A DNA stretch of 64,000 bases. Origin: Salinarimonas sp. (GTDB lineage Bacteria; Pseudomonadota; Alphaproteobacteria; Rhizobiales; Beijerinckiaceae). Location of the stretch: NCBI RefSeq assembly GCF_040111675.1, contig NZ_CP157794.1, positions 4,547,501-4,611,500 on the forward strand, in the 5' to 3' direction. Position numbers and translations under genes: made by a program. This document shows, piece after piece, positions 28,146 through 39,702 of the stretch. Below the pieces are notes generated by a model that was not told the DNA's origin, did no database searches, and saw nothing but the letters and a program-made list of their open reading frames with translations. The stretch's first letter is position 1. Each line of letters opens with the position of its first letter.

Positions 28146-28457
28146 TCAGGGCCGGTCGCCGCCCCGTCGGAGCCGGCGCACGCCCCGCGCGACCCCGGCG
28201 GCGAGGGGAAGGACGAGGCCGATCCAGATCTCGGCCACGACCGCGCCCGCGAGCGCGCCGAGGCCCAGCATCGCGATCGCGCGCCCCGTCGGCGCCTCCA
28301 GCGCCGGCAGGAGCGCGAGCAGGGTCGCGACGCCGACCGCGCCGAGGCGCACGATCGCGCGGCGTCCCGTCGCGAGGGCGAGGAGGAGCGGCGCGGCGAG
28401 CACGAAGGGGCTCGTCGCGACGTCCAGAAAGTGGCCGAGAAGCGCGAGCGCCAGCAT
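28146..28457 (-). CDS. Small membrane protein of unknown function
   Basis: 103 aa from the ATG at 28457. Most of it is hydrophobic: three or four helices (about residues 1-30, 35-58, 62-88) and an arginine-rich C-terminus that predicts a cytosolic end. No family recognised. The ribosome binding site is weak, so the start is uncertain. It ends two bases from osmC and lies downstream of terC on the same strand, beyond a stem-loop. Confidence 0.5.
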   Translation of the reverse strand: MLALALLGHFLDVATSPFVLAAPLLLALATGRRAIVRLGAVGVATLLALLPALEAPTGRAIAMLGLGALAGAVVAEIWIGLVLPLAAGVARGVRRLRRGGDRP

Positions 28458-28482
28458 CGGATCAGCCCTGCAACACGATCGA

Positions 28483-28508
28483 GCCCTCGCGGCGACGGCC
28501 GCGAGGGC
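28483..28508 (-). terminator. Stem-loop terminator after terC
   Basis: A 10-bp inverted repeat (GCCCTCGCGG at 28483-28492, CCGCGAGGGC at 28499-28508) lies 8 bases after the terC stop. No proper T-tract follows, so it may be a weak or Rho-assisted terminator. Confidence 0.45.
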
Positions 28509-28516
28509 GTCCGTCG

Positions 28517-29557
28517 TCAGCCGATGCGCTCGGCCGGCGGCGTCTCGACGACGACCGGGACCGGCACGGGAACGGGCTCGGGTCCGGTGCGCGTCTTCCA
28601 CAGGCTGAACAGGAAGCCCGCGGCGAGAAGGCCGAAGGTGACGCCGAGCGAGACCGGCGGCGGGAACTTCTCCCAGCCCATCAGGTCGGCGATGAAGATC
28701 TTCGAGCCGATGAACACCAGCACGGCCGAGAGGGCGTACTCGAGGTACTCGAACCGGTGCACCAGCGCCGAGAGCATGAAGAACATCGCCCGAAGCCCCA
28801 GGATCGCGAAGATGTTGGAGGTGAAGACGATGAACGGGTCCGTGGTGATCGTGAAGATCGCCGGGATGGAATCCACCGCGAAGATCACGTCCGCGAGCTC
28901 GACGCAGACCAGCGCCAGGAAGAGCGGCGTCGCGTACCAGGTGAGCTTGCCGGTCTCAGGGTGCGGCAGGCGCAGCCAGAACCGGTCCTGGTCGACCCGG
29001 TCCGTGACGTGGAAGCGCTTGCGCATGACCTTCAGGACGGCGTTGCTCTCGACGTCGTAATGGTCGTCGCCGCCGGCCGACATCAGCATCTTGATGCCGG
29101 TGAAGATCAGGAAGGCGGCGAAGAGGTAGAGCACCCAGTGGAACTGGGCGACGAGGCCGGCGCCGAGCCCGATCATGATGCCGCGCAGCACGATCACGCC
29201 GAGGATGCCCCAGAACAGGATCCTGTGCTGGTAGGCGCGGGGAATGCCGAAATAGGCCAGGATGACGCCGATGACGAAGACGTTGTCCATCGAGAGGCTC
29301 TTCTCGACGGCGTAGCCCGTCAGGTACTGCATGCCCGAATCCGGGCCGAGGTACCACCAGACGAAGCCGCCGTAGGAGAGGCCGAGACCGATGTAGAAGA
29401 GCGAGAGGAGAATGCTCTCCTCGAGCTCGATCTCGTGCGCCTTCTTGTGCAGGACGCCGAGATCGAAGGCGAGGATGAGGCCGACGACGCCGATGAAGGC
29501 GAGCCAAAGCCAAGCGGGCTTGCCGAGAAACTCGGCAGCCAGGAACGTGAGCTCCAT
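28517..29557 (-). CDS. TerC/Alx family membrane protein
   Basis: 346 aa from the ATG at 29557; the upstream open frame is not hydrophobic and has no homology. About nine transmembrane helices. TerC hallmarks are EKSLSMDNVFVIGVI and ELADVIFAVDSIPAIF, with the two acidic motifs that probably bind a metal. Family members export manganese or calcium or protect against tellurite and high pH. The tail ends in a Pro/Val repeat. I looked upstream for a yybP-ykoY manganese riboswitch, which often controls these genes, and did not find its consensus. Confidence 0.92.
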   Translation of the reverse strand: MELTFLAAEFLGKPAWLWLAFIGVVGLILAFDLGVLHKKAHEIELEESILLSLFYIGLGLSYGGFVWWYLGPDSGMQYLTGYAVEKSLSMDNVFVIGVILAYFGIPRAYQHRILFWGILGVIVLRGIMIGLGAGLVAQFHWVLYLFAAFLIFTGIKMLMSAGGDDHYDVESNAVLKVMRKRFHVTDRVDQDRFWLRLPHPETGKLTWYATPLFLALVCVELADVIFAVDSIPAIFTITTDPFIVFTSNIFAILGLRAMFFMLSALVHRFEYLEYALSAVLVFIGSKIFIADLMGWEKFPPPVSLGVTFGLLAAGFLFSLWKTRTGPEPVPVPVPVVVETPPAERIG

Positions 29558-29716
29558 TTTCGGGGGTGACCGGCGCCGACGTGCCGATGCGAGGATCCGA
29601 CATCGCGGGATGGTCGGCTCAAATCCGCCAGAGGGGCCCGGATCCTGGTTGCCGACGAGAGATGGCACGCGCCGGGGCGGCGCGCAAGGGGCCTGACGCG
29701 AAACCGCGCCCGTCGT

Positions 29717-30109
29717 TCACCCCTCGTCCTCCGCGCCGCGATCGCGTTCGGCCTGGAGCCGCCGGATGCGGTCGAGCACGGATTTCGGGTCGTAGGGCTT
29801 GGGCAGGTCGGGGGCGTCCTCGCACAGGTCGGAGGCGTGGTCGACCGCCTTGTCGAGCGAGCCGGCGAGGAGCACGTCCGCCTCCGGATGCGCCTGCGCG
29901 ACGAAGGCGCGCAGCGCGAAGGCCGTCTCGGCGCCGGGCAGGCGCGCGTCGATGAGCACGACGTCGATCGCGAGCGAGGCCTCGGCGAGGAACGTGCGCG
30001 CCTCCGCGGCGCTGGAGGCCTCCACGACGCGCAGGCCGCAATCCCTCAGGAACTCGGCGAGCTGGTTGCGCACGATCACGTCGGCGTCGACGAGGAGGAC
30101 TGTGTTCAT
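29717..30109 (-). CDS. Stand-alone receiver domain protein
   Basis: 130 aa, CheY-like: MNTVLLVDADVIVR, phospho-Asp in IDVVLIDARLPG, and Lys in LPKPYDPKSVLDRI. The acidic pocket has D-A-D in place of the usual D-D, and the switch residue is Ser in VLLAGSLDK. Both are unusual but tolerable. No output domain. It follows a second receiver gene by 24 bases on the same strand, so the two are likely co-expressed. Confidence 0.82.
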   Translation of the reverse strand: MNTVLLVDADVIVRNQLAEFLRDCGLRVVEASSAAEARTFLAEASLAIDVVLIDARLPGAETAFALRAFVAQAHPEADVLLAGSLDKAVDHASDLCEDAPDLPKPYDPKSVLDRIRRLQAERDRGAEDEG

Positions 30110-30133
30110 GGCGGTTCCGCTGCGCCGCTCGGC

Positions 30134-30562
30134 TCAGCCCTGCGAACCGGCGCGGCGCACGATCCGTTCCAGGCCCGCGCACACCGCGGCGCTCGCGACG
30201 GGCTTGCGCAGGAACAGGTCGGCGTCCGCGGCCTGCCGCGGGTCCAGGTGGCCCGAGATCACGACGATGGGCAGCGCGGGATCGCGCGCCCGCGCCTTCC
30301 GGGCGAGCGCGACACCGTCGATCGGCCCGGGCGTGCGCACGTCCGTCACCAGCGCGTCGACCGGCTGTCCGGTCGCGAGGACGTCCGCGGCTTCCTGCGC
30401 CGTCGTGCATTCGACGACGCGGTAGCCCGCATCGCGCAGGGTCTCCGCCAGGTCGAGGCGCACGAGCGGCTCGTCCTCGACGAGAAGCACGCAACGCTCC
30501 TGCCGGAGGGCCGGCTCGGCGAGAGGCTCGGTCATCGGCGAGGCGCCATGGAGTACGCTCAT
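30134..30562 (-). CDS. Stand-alone receiver domain protein
   Basis: 142 aa with a full receiver set: VLLVEDEPLVRLDLAETL, phospho-Asp in VDALVTDVRTPG, switch Ser in IVVISGHLD, and Lys in LFLRKPVASA. Residues 1-20 are a non-conserved extension, so the true start may be internal (MTEPL). The cognate kinase is not obvious. Hybrid kinases lie at 33.5 and 59.7 kb. Confidence 0.85.
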   Translation of the reverse strand: MSVLHGASPMTEPLAEPALRQERCVLLVEDEPLVRLDLAETLRDAGYRVVECTTAQEAADVLATGQPVDALVTDVRTPGPIDGVALARKARARDPALPIVVISGHLDPRQAADADLFLRKPVASAAVCAGLERIVRRAGSQG

Positions 30563-30690
30563 GCTCGCGGTTTTCGGCTGGGGCGACGGCGGTCGGGGCG
30601 GGGATTAGGGCTCATGCGAGCTTCAACCACAAGCCCGCAGCTCGATAATCGATCGGGCACAACATTTGTTCCCGATCGACGCGAACCGGC

Positions 30691-31476
30691 TCACGAAGCG
30701 GGCCGCGCGGGCGGGCGCAGCGCGGCGAGCACGGCGAGGGTGACGGCGCTCTGAGCGGCCTCGACGCGCTCCGCGGGAGAGGCGAACGTCGCCTCGACGC
30801 GCAGCCGTCCGAGATCCGTGGTGGAGTAGCGGATGGTGGGCGTCCCGGCCCATTGCGCCCCGGCCTCCCGCGCCTGCGCCATCGCGGCCTCCACGGCGGC
30901 GCGGACCGCGTCCGGCGCGAGGTCCGGCGGGTCGACGACGACGCTCGTCGTGCGCACGATCTCGTCGCGCAGGGCCGAGAGCCGCCGGATCGGCGTCGAC
31001 AGGAACAGGCTGTTGGGGACGGTGATCACCTCCCCCGTCCGGTGGAAGGCGCCCGGATCGTCGGGAAAGGCGTCGATGCGCGTGGAGAGCATGTCGTGGT
31101 CGACCACTTCGCCGCGGATCTCCCCGATCTCGACCCAGTCGCCCACGGAGAAGGGCCGGCTCGTCGCCCGCAGGAGCGCGCCCGACAGGCACAGGATCAG
31201 CTCCTTCGCCGCCACGACGAGCGCCACCGCGACGGCGGTGAGCTAAAGCGCGAAGGTGCGCAGCTGCGGCGCCCAGATCAGCGCCAATCCGACGAGGAGG
31301 AGGATCAGCGTGCCGTTCTTCACCGCCGAGATCGAGCGCCGCTGGATGTGCGCCGGCATCTCGGCGCGCGCCCGCACGAAGCGGATGGCGACGACGCGCA
31401 GGATCAGCACGCCGGCGACGAGCAGCAACGACGCGACGATGTCGAGGGAGAGGAGAGCTCGCAGGCCTATGGGCAT
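30691..31476 (-). pseudogene. MscS-type mechanosensitive channel gene interrupted by an in-frame TAG
   Basis: The two halves are in the same frame. 31246-31476 encodes 77 aa with two membrane helices (MPIGLRALLSLDIVASLLLV...GTLILLLVGLALIWAPQLRTFAL). Then comes TAG at 31243-31245, then 30691-31242 with the pore helix (AVALVVAAKELILCLSGALL) and the cytosolic MscS beta domain (SVGDWVEIGEIRGEVVDHDM, VITVPNSLF). The expected residue at the stop is Ser, and TCG to TAG needs one change. All else looks intact over 261 codons. Either a fresh nonsense mutation, a sequencing error, or suppression. It lies just downstream of recQ (15 bases). Confidence 0.75.
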
Positions 31477-31491
31477 GGCCGCACCGCCGCC

Positions 31492-33297
31492 CTACCCCGC
31501 CCCGCGCACGGTGGCGAGGATCTCCTCGCCGTAGCGCGCGAGCTTGGCGTCGCCGACGCCGTGGCAGGCGCCGAGCGCATGCATCGTATCGGGCCGGCGC
31601 CCGGCGATGTCGATGAGCGTGCGGTCGGTGAAGATGACGTAGGCCGGCACGCTCTCCTCCTTGGCGAGGCGGGTGCGCAGGGCCTTCAGCGCCTTCACCA
31701 GCGGATCGGAGGCGAGGCCGGCATCCGCGATGGCCGCGGCGCGCTTGGCTTTCTTCGTTTCCTTGGGCGCGAGCACGTCTTCGCGCAGCGTGATCGTCTC
31801 GCGCCCGCGCAGCACCGCGTCGCCGCGCTCGGTGATCGACCAGGCGCCGTAGCCGACGATGTCGTTGGCGATGAGCCCGGCCGCGTAGATCTGCCGGATC
31901 AGCGCGCGCCACTCGTTCTTCTGCCGGCCCGCGCCGACGCCGAAGGTCTTGAGCCGGTCGTGGCCGTGGCGCTGGACCTGCTCCGTCGTCTCGCCGAGCA
32001 GCACGGAGACGATGTGCTCCGAGCCGAAGCGCTCGCCCGTGCGGGCGATGGCGGAGAGGATCATCTGCGCCTCGCGCGTGGCGTCGAACAGCGTGACGCC
32101 GCCCTCGCACAGGTCGCAATGCCCGCAGGGCTCGGAGGCCTCGCCGAAATAGGCGAGCAGCGTCTGCCGCCGGCAGCGCGGGGCCTCGCACAGCGAGACC
32201 AGCGCGTCGAGGCGCCGGCGCTCGACCCGCTTCACCTCGTCCGGTGCCGTGCTCTCGTCGATCTGGGCCCGGCGCAGGCGCATGTCGTCGAGGCCGTAGA
32301 GGGTGAGCGTGTCGGCCTGCGCCCCGTCGCGGCCGGCGCGGCCGATCTCCTGGTAATAGGCCTCGATCGTCTTCGGCATGGCGGCGTGGGCGACGAAGCG
32401 CACGTCCGGCTTGTCGATCCCCATGCCGAAGGCGACGGTGGCGCACATGACGACGCCGTCCTCCTGCAGGAACGTGTCCTGGTTCGCCTGGCGGACCTCC
32501 TGCTCGAGCCCCGCGTGATAGGGCAGCGCGTTGTAGCCCAGCTCCACGAGCTTGGCGGCCAGCGTCTCCGCCGCGTTGCGCGTCGCGCAATAAACGATGC
32601 CGCTCTCCTCGCGATGCTTGGCCAGGAAGGCCGCGATCTGGCGCGGGGCGTTCGCCTTGGGGCTCATGGCGAGGCGCAGGTTCGGCCGGTCGAAGCCGTG
32701 GACGAAGGTGCGCGGAGGGTTCGGGAACAGGCGCTGGGCGATGTCGTCGCGGGTCGCGGCGTCGGCGGTGGCGGTGAGCGCCATGGTCTGCACGTCGCCG
32801 AGGCGCCGGCGCACGTCGCCGAGGCGGGCGTAGTCGGGGCGGAAGTCGTGGCCCCATTGCGAGACGCAATGCGCCTCGTCGATGGCGAGCAGAGACACGC
32901 CGCGCCGCGCGAGCCCGTCGATGACGCTCTCGACGCCGAGCCGCTCGGGCGAGACGTAGAGGAGCTTCAACGTCCCGGCCCGCAGGCCCGCGCGCACGCG
33001 ATCGGTCTCCTCGGGCGCATTGGAGGAATTGAGCGCGCCCGCCTCGACGCCGTTGGCGCGCAGGGCCGCGACCTGGTCGCGCATCAGCGCGATCAGCGGC
33101 GAGACGACGAGCGTGAGCCCGTCGCGGGCGAGCGCGGGGAGCTGATAGCACAGCGACTTGCCGGCGCCGGTGGGCATCACGGCGAGCACGTCCTCCCCCC
33201 CGAGCACGGCGGAGACGACGTCCTCCTGCCCGGGCCGGAAGCCGGAATAGCCGAAGACGTCCCTCAGGACGCGGAGCGTGTCGTCGATCGTGGCCAT
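31492..33297 (-). CDS. recQ: ATP-dependent DNA helicase RecQ
   Basis: 601 aa from the ATG at 33297. 3'-5' helicase in recombination and fork repair. Walker A is MPTGAGKSL, motif II is DEAHCVSQWGHDFRPDY, then ALTATAD, the Zn-binding RQC Cys set (C...RRQTLLAYFGE, CGHCDLC), a winged helix and an HRDC domain at the end (GACHGVGDAKLARYGEEIL). All are intact. It is divergent from the hybrid kinase gene. No LexA-type box was noticed in the 245-base gap. Confidence 0.95.
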   Translation of the reverse strand: MATIDDTLRVLRDVFGYSGFRPGQEDVVSAVLGGEDVLAVMPTGAGKSLCYQLPALARDGLTLVVSPLIALMRDQVAALRANGVEAGALNSSNAPEETDRVRAGLRAGTLKLLYVSPERLGVESVIDGLARRGVSLLAIDEAHCVSQWGHDFRPDYARLGDVRRRLGDVQTMALTATADAATRDDIAQRLFPNPPRTFVHGFDRPNLRLAMSPKANAPRQIAAFLAKHREESGIVYCATRNAAETLAAKLVELGYNALPYHAGLEQEVRQANQDTFLQEDGVVMCATVAFGMGIDKPDVRFVAHAAMPKTIEAYYQEIGRAGRDGAQADTLTLYGLDDMRLRRAQIDESTAPDEVKRVERRRLDALVSLCEAPRCRRQTLLAYFGEASEPCGHCDLCEGGVTLFDATREAQMILSAIARTGERFGSEHIVSVLLGETTEQVQRHGHDRLKTFGVGAGRQKNEWRALIRQIYAAGLIANDIVGYGAWSITERGDAVLRGRETITLREDVLAPKETKKAKRAAAIADAGLASDPLVKALKALRTRLAKEESVPAYVIFTDRTLIDIAGRRPDTMHALGACHGVGDAKLARYGEEILATVRGAG

Positions 33298-33542
33298 GGA
33301 ATCCGGTTCGCTGGTCCGGTGGGGGCTGGTCTGGTCGGGCGCGCGGGTCCGCGCCTCCTTTTGGCACAGGTTCGCCGCACGGCGGAAGCCGCCGCCCGCG
33401 CCTCGCGAACAGGTTTCGCGCAGCCGCGCGCCCGCGCCGCGGAATATTGCCACGCTTTTCCCGCTCGCAAATGTGAATTTGCCAGACGCCTCGCACCGCG
33501 CTAGGGCTGCGGATGCGGGTTTCGCCGGATGCGAGAGAAAAG

Positions 33543-36434
<2,892 letters not shown>

Positions 36435-36443
36435 TCCGTCCGG

Positions 36444-37331
36444 CTAACCGCGGCTCGCCAGCGCCACGCCCAGAGCGGCGACGGCCATGCCGAGCATCTG
36501 CACCGGCGCGAGGGTCTCCCCGAACAGGAAATACGCCATCACCGCCGAGCAGGGCGGCACCAGGAACAGCAGCGAAGCGACGCCCGCCACCGCGCCGCGT
36601 CGGATCAGGATCAGCAGCAGCGAGATCGCCCCGATGGAGAGGCCGAGCACCGCCCAGGCGAGGCCGATCGCGACCTGCGGCGTGAAGGCGATGCGGCCCT
36701 CCTCCAGGAGAAGGGCGAGCGGCGCGGTGAACAGGAGCGCGCCGCCATACTGCACGACCGTGTTGGTGCGCAGGTCGAGCCGCGCCGCCGTGCGCTTCTG
36801 CCAGATCGTGCCGAGCGTGATGGCGAGAACCGCGAGGAAGCAGATCGCGAGCGGGAAGATCGGGATGCCCGCCCCGGCCCCGAGCCGCGGCGCGATGACG
36901 AGCAGCGCGCCCGAGAAGCCGACGGCGATGCCGAGCCAGCGCCGCGCCGAGACGCGCTCGCCCAGCAGCGGCGCGACGAGGAGCGCCGTCATCAGGGGCT
37001 GGAGCCCGGCGACCAGAGCCGCGATCCCCGCCGGCAGGCCGTGATCCACCGACCAGAACACGCCGCCGAGATAGCCTCCGTGCAGCAGCATGCCGGCGAC
37101 GAGCCCGTCGCGCCAGCCGATCCAGTCGCTCGGCCAGGCCGCGCCCGCGACCACGGCCGCGATCGCCAGCACCCCGATGGCGAGCGCATAGCGCAGCGCC
37201 AGGAAGCTCAAGGGGTCGGCGTCCGGCGCGACGAGGCGCGCGACGACGAAGCCCGTCGCCCAGATGACGACGAAGAGCGGCGGCGCGAGCCGGGCGACGA
37301 GATCGCGGTTCGGGGCGGTGGGCGCGTCCAT
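36444..37331 (-). CDS. DMT/EamA family transporter
   Basis: 295 aa from the ATG at 37331. Ten hydrophobic helices arranged as two EamA repeats (IWATGFVVARL early in the first, the second starting near residue 150). The end MLGMAVAALGVALASRG is typical. Members export amino acids or metabolites; substrate cannot be told. Convergent with the hybrid kinase gene (nine bases). Confidence 0.88.
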   Translation of the reverse strand: MDAPTAPNRDLVARLAPPLFVVIWATGFVVARLVAPDADPLSFLALRYALAIGVLAIAAVVAGAAWPSDWIGWRDGLVAGMLLHGGYLGGVFWSVDHGLPAGIAALVAGLQPLMTALLVAPLLGERVSARRWLGIAVGFSGALLVIAPRLGAGAGIPIFPLAICFLAVLAITLGTIWQKRTAARLDLRTNTVVQYGGALLFTAPLALLLEEGRIAFTPQVAIGLAWAVLGLSIGAISLLLILIRRGAVAGVASLLFLVPPCSAVMAYFLFGETLAPVQMLGMAVAALGVALASRG

Positions 37332-37486
37332 CGCCCCGTGGCTTACAGGCCGATCGGGACGCACGCCAGCTTGCGCCGCGTGCGCGTTTGCGCCATCTGC
37401 CAGGGGAACCCTCGACCGGCCCCTCGACGGATGCCCGGCCGGGGTCCCCGAAGGCCCGCCTCGCCGGGTAGAGGAGGCACGCCGCC

Positions 37487-38350
37487 TTGGCCGTCGCGCG
37501 AAAGATCCTCGCGGTCCTGACGCTCGCCTACAATCGCTTCCTGCTGCACGACGGCTGGGCGATCGCGAGCCATATCGCGCTCTTCGCGCTGTTCTCGTTC
37601 TTCCCGTTCCTGATCCTGCTCACCGCGCTCGCCTCGACCTTCGAGTTCGGCACGCTGGCCGACAACGCCACCGAGATCATCCTCGACGTGTTTCCGGGAG
37701 AAGTGGCCGAGCCGCTGGCCGCCGAGGTGCGCACGGTCCTCACCGAATGGCGCGGCGATCTCCTCACCATCGGCGCGGCGCTGGCGCTGTGGTTCTCCTC
37801 GAACGGGATCGAGGCGCTGCGGGTGGGCCTCAACCGCGCCTACGGCGTGCGCGAGAACCGCGCCTGGTACGTGACGCGGATCGAGTCGATCTTCTTCGTC
37901 GCCATCGTCGCGGTGGTGATGATGGTGTTCTCGCTCGCCGTCGTGCTGGGGCCGCTGCTGTGGCGGGCGGCGACCGGCTTCTTCCCGGCCCTCGCGCCGT
38001 TCTCGCAGATGGTGGGCCTCTTGCGGCTCGGCGCGACGACGGTCCTCATCGCCATCGCCCTCGTCGTCACCCACAAGTTCCTCGCCGCCGGCTACCGCAG
38101 CACGCTGTCCGTCCTGCCCGGCGTGGCGGTGACGCTCGTCCTGTGGATCGTGGGCGGGCTGGGCTTCGGCTTCTACCTCGCCCAGTTCCCGGGCTCCTAC
38201 GCCTCGACCTATGGCGGCCTCGCCACGGCGATGATGTCGCTGATCTTCCTCTACACGATCGCGGTGATCTTCATCGTCGGCGGCGAGATCAACGGCGCGG
38301 CGATCGCGCTGAAAAAGAGCGCGAAGAAGAGCCGGGTGCGGAGCGGGTGA
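37487..38350 (+). CDS. YihY/BrkB family membrane protein
   Basis: 287 aa from a TTG at 37487, with GAGGAGG upstream. Six transmembrane helices and the YihY signatures HIALFALFSFFPFLI, ALWFSSNGIEALRVGLNRAY, and a final SLIFLYTIAVIFIVGGEINGA, which ends in a basic tail. The family includes putative lipid or virulence-associated transporters; the role is not settled. Convergent with the SURF1 gene across a 108-base gap that carries a small hairpin repeat. Confidence 0.88.
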   Translation: MAVARKILAVLTLAYNRFLLHDGWAIASHIALFALFSFFPFLILLTALASTFEFGTLADNATEIILDVFPGEVAEPLAAEVRTVLTEWRGDLLTIGAALALWFSSNGIEALRVGLNRAYGVRENRAWYVTRIESIFFVAIVAVVMMVFSLAVVLGPLLWRAATGFFPALAPFSQMVGLLRLGATTVLIAIALVVTHKFLAAGYRSTLSVLPGVAVTLVLWIVGGLGFGFYLAQFPGSYASTYGGLATAMMSLIFLYTIAVIFIVGGEINGAAIALKKSAKKSRVRSG

Positions 38351-38412
38351 GGCGGTGGTCAGGCCATGGTCTGATTCGGTCGTCGAGATTTCAGGATGCG
38401 GGATGTATCCGC

Positions 38413-38447
38413 CGGCCTTCGGCCGACTCCCTCCCCTGCGGAGAGGG
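38413..38447. repeat. Short hairpin repeat, half-copy of the modular element
   Basis: CGGCC-TTC-GGCCG (38413-38425) is followed by CCCTCCCC...GGAGAGGG (38431-38447, one mismatch). This is the same two-hairpin order as one arm of the element at 20603-20800: a polypurine/polypyrimidine hairpin next to a hairpin with a three-base GAA/TTC loop. It sits between convergent genes and may also act as a terminator. Confidence 0.45.
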
Positions 38448-38458
38448 TCCGCGCCCGC

Positions 38459-39232
38459 TCACATCTCCCGCCCGCGCAGCCATTTCCACGAGAACACGAC
38501 GAACACCACCGCCAGGACGCCGGCGAGGCCGAACCAGGTGAAGGCGTATTGCAGGTGGTTGTTGGGCGGCTCGAGCACGGTGGCGCCGCCGCGGGGCCAG
38601 GCGTCGGCGGGGGCGGCCTCGTCGCGCACGGCGTCGACGTAGAAGGGCGCGACCCGCTCCAGGCCCTGCGCCTGCGCGATCTGGCCGAGATCGCGGGTGA
38701 ACCATTGCCCGGCGGCGGGATCGTTGTCGGGGACGAAGGGCGCCTGCTCCTCGCTGGCGCGCACGAGGCCCTCGACCGTGACCGCGCCCTCCGGCCGCGC
38801 CGCCTCGTCGAGGAGCGGGGTCGGCACGAAGCCGCGATTGACGACGACGATCGCGCCGGTGTCGAGCTCGAGCGGGGTGAGGAGGTAGTTGCCCTGCAGC
38901 GGCTGGCCGCGCGTCTCCCCCGGCAGGAGCCCGTGCACGGCGACCTCGTCGGCGAAAAGGTATTCCCCTGAGACCAGGACCCGCCGGTACTCCTGCGCGT
39001 CCTTCGAGAAGGCGCCCCACTCGGCCTCCGGCAGGATCTCGCCGGGTGCACCATGGGCGCGGGCCTCGATCTGGGCGATGACGCCCTCTTTCCACGCGAG
39101 CCGCTGCAGCTGCCAGACGCCGAGCCCGACGAGGATGGCCAGCGAGATCGCGGTGGCGATCCCGGCCATGATCAGGGCGCGCCAGCGCGGGCGCGCGTCG
39201 CTCTCGCCGTTGCGGACAACCTCGACCGTCAC
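38459..39232 (-). CDS. SURF1 family cytochrome oxidase assembly protein
   Basis: 257 aa with two transmembrane helices, one near residues 20-42 and one at the end (FTWFGLAGVLAVVFVVFSWKW). The conserved GVWQLQRLAWKEGVI, VVNRGFVPTP and NNHLQYAFTWFGLA motifs are SURF1. It helps insert heme a into subunit I of the aa3 oxidase. Last gene of the cta cluster. Confidence 0.92.
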   Translation of the reverse strand: MTVEVVRNGESDARPRWRALIMAGIATAISLAILVGLGVWQLQRLAWKEGVIAQIEARAHGAPGEILPEAEWGAFSKDAQEYRRVLVSGEYLFADEVAVHGLLPGETRGQPLQGNYLLTPLELDTGAIVVVNRGFVPTPLLDEAARPEGAVTVEGLVRASEEQAPFVPDNDPAAGQWFTRDLGQIAQAQGLERVAPFYVDAVRDEAAPADAWPRGGATVLEPPNNHLQYAFTWFGLAGVLAVVFVVFSWKWLRGREM

Positions 39233-39245
39233 CGCGCGGCCCTCC

Positions 39246-39623
39246 TCACTTGTTCTCGAGCCGGCCTTCCTCGGCCCGGTGGTGGTACTGCAGCGCGATC
39301 ATCACGCCCTTGAGCGGCCGGATCACGGCGAGGCTCAGGATGGCGGTGAGCGGGAACCAGAGCGCGATATGCACCCAGACCGGCGGCGTGAAGGCGAACT
39401 CGACCCACAGAGCGAGACCCACCACCAGAAAACCCACGATGAACATCACGAACACGGCAGGCCCGTCGGCGGCGTCGGCGAAGCCGTAGTCGAGCCCGCA
39501 CGCCTCGCAGCGCTCGCGCACCGCGAGGTAGCCGTCGAACATGTGCCCTTCCCCGCAGCGCGGGCAGCGGCCCTTGGCGCCGGCGGGGATGGGGGGCGGC
39601 TCGGAACCGGGGCGATAGGCCAT
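39246..39623 (-). CDS. DUF983 family membrane protein
   Basis: 125 aa from the ATG at 39623. An N-terminal zinc-ribbon-like pair (CPRCGEGHMF, CEACGLDYGF) is followed by two membrane helices (AVFVMFIVGFLVVGLALWVEF and a second near residue 85). DUF983 proteins are regularly encoded in cta clusters between ctaE and SURF1, with an unproven assembly role. Confidence 0.9.
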   Translation of the reverse strand: MAYRPGSEPPPIPAGAKGRCPRCGEGHMFDGYLAVRERCEACGLDYGFADAADGPAVFVMFIVGFLVVGLALWVEFAFTPPVWVHIALWFPLTAILSLAVIRPLKGVMIALQYHHRAEEGRLENK

Positions 39624-39652
39624 GAGCGAGGAAATCTCCTGCCTGAAAACGT

Positions 39653-39678
39653 GAAGGGCGGCGTCGCCGCCGCCCTTC
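39653..39678 (-). terminator. Stem-loop after ctaE
   Basis: A 10-bp perfect inverted repeat (GAAGGGCGGC at 39653-39662, GCCGCCCTTC at 39669-39678) starts 25 bases after the ctaE stop on the minus strand. The following GTTTTC is a modest T-tract, so termination could be partial before DUF983. Confidence 0.5.
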
Positions 39679-39702
39679 ATATGGGGATCGCGTGCGCGGA
39701 CG

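Noticed and set aside
29558..29716. A yybP-ykoY manganese riboswitch before terC
   Set aside because: These genes often have one, but I could not find its conserved core in this gap.
33361..33380. Sigma-54 promoter TTGGCACAGG before the hybrid kinase
   Set aside because: GG is not followed by GC at 10 bases (CC instead), so the essential -12 element is missing.
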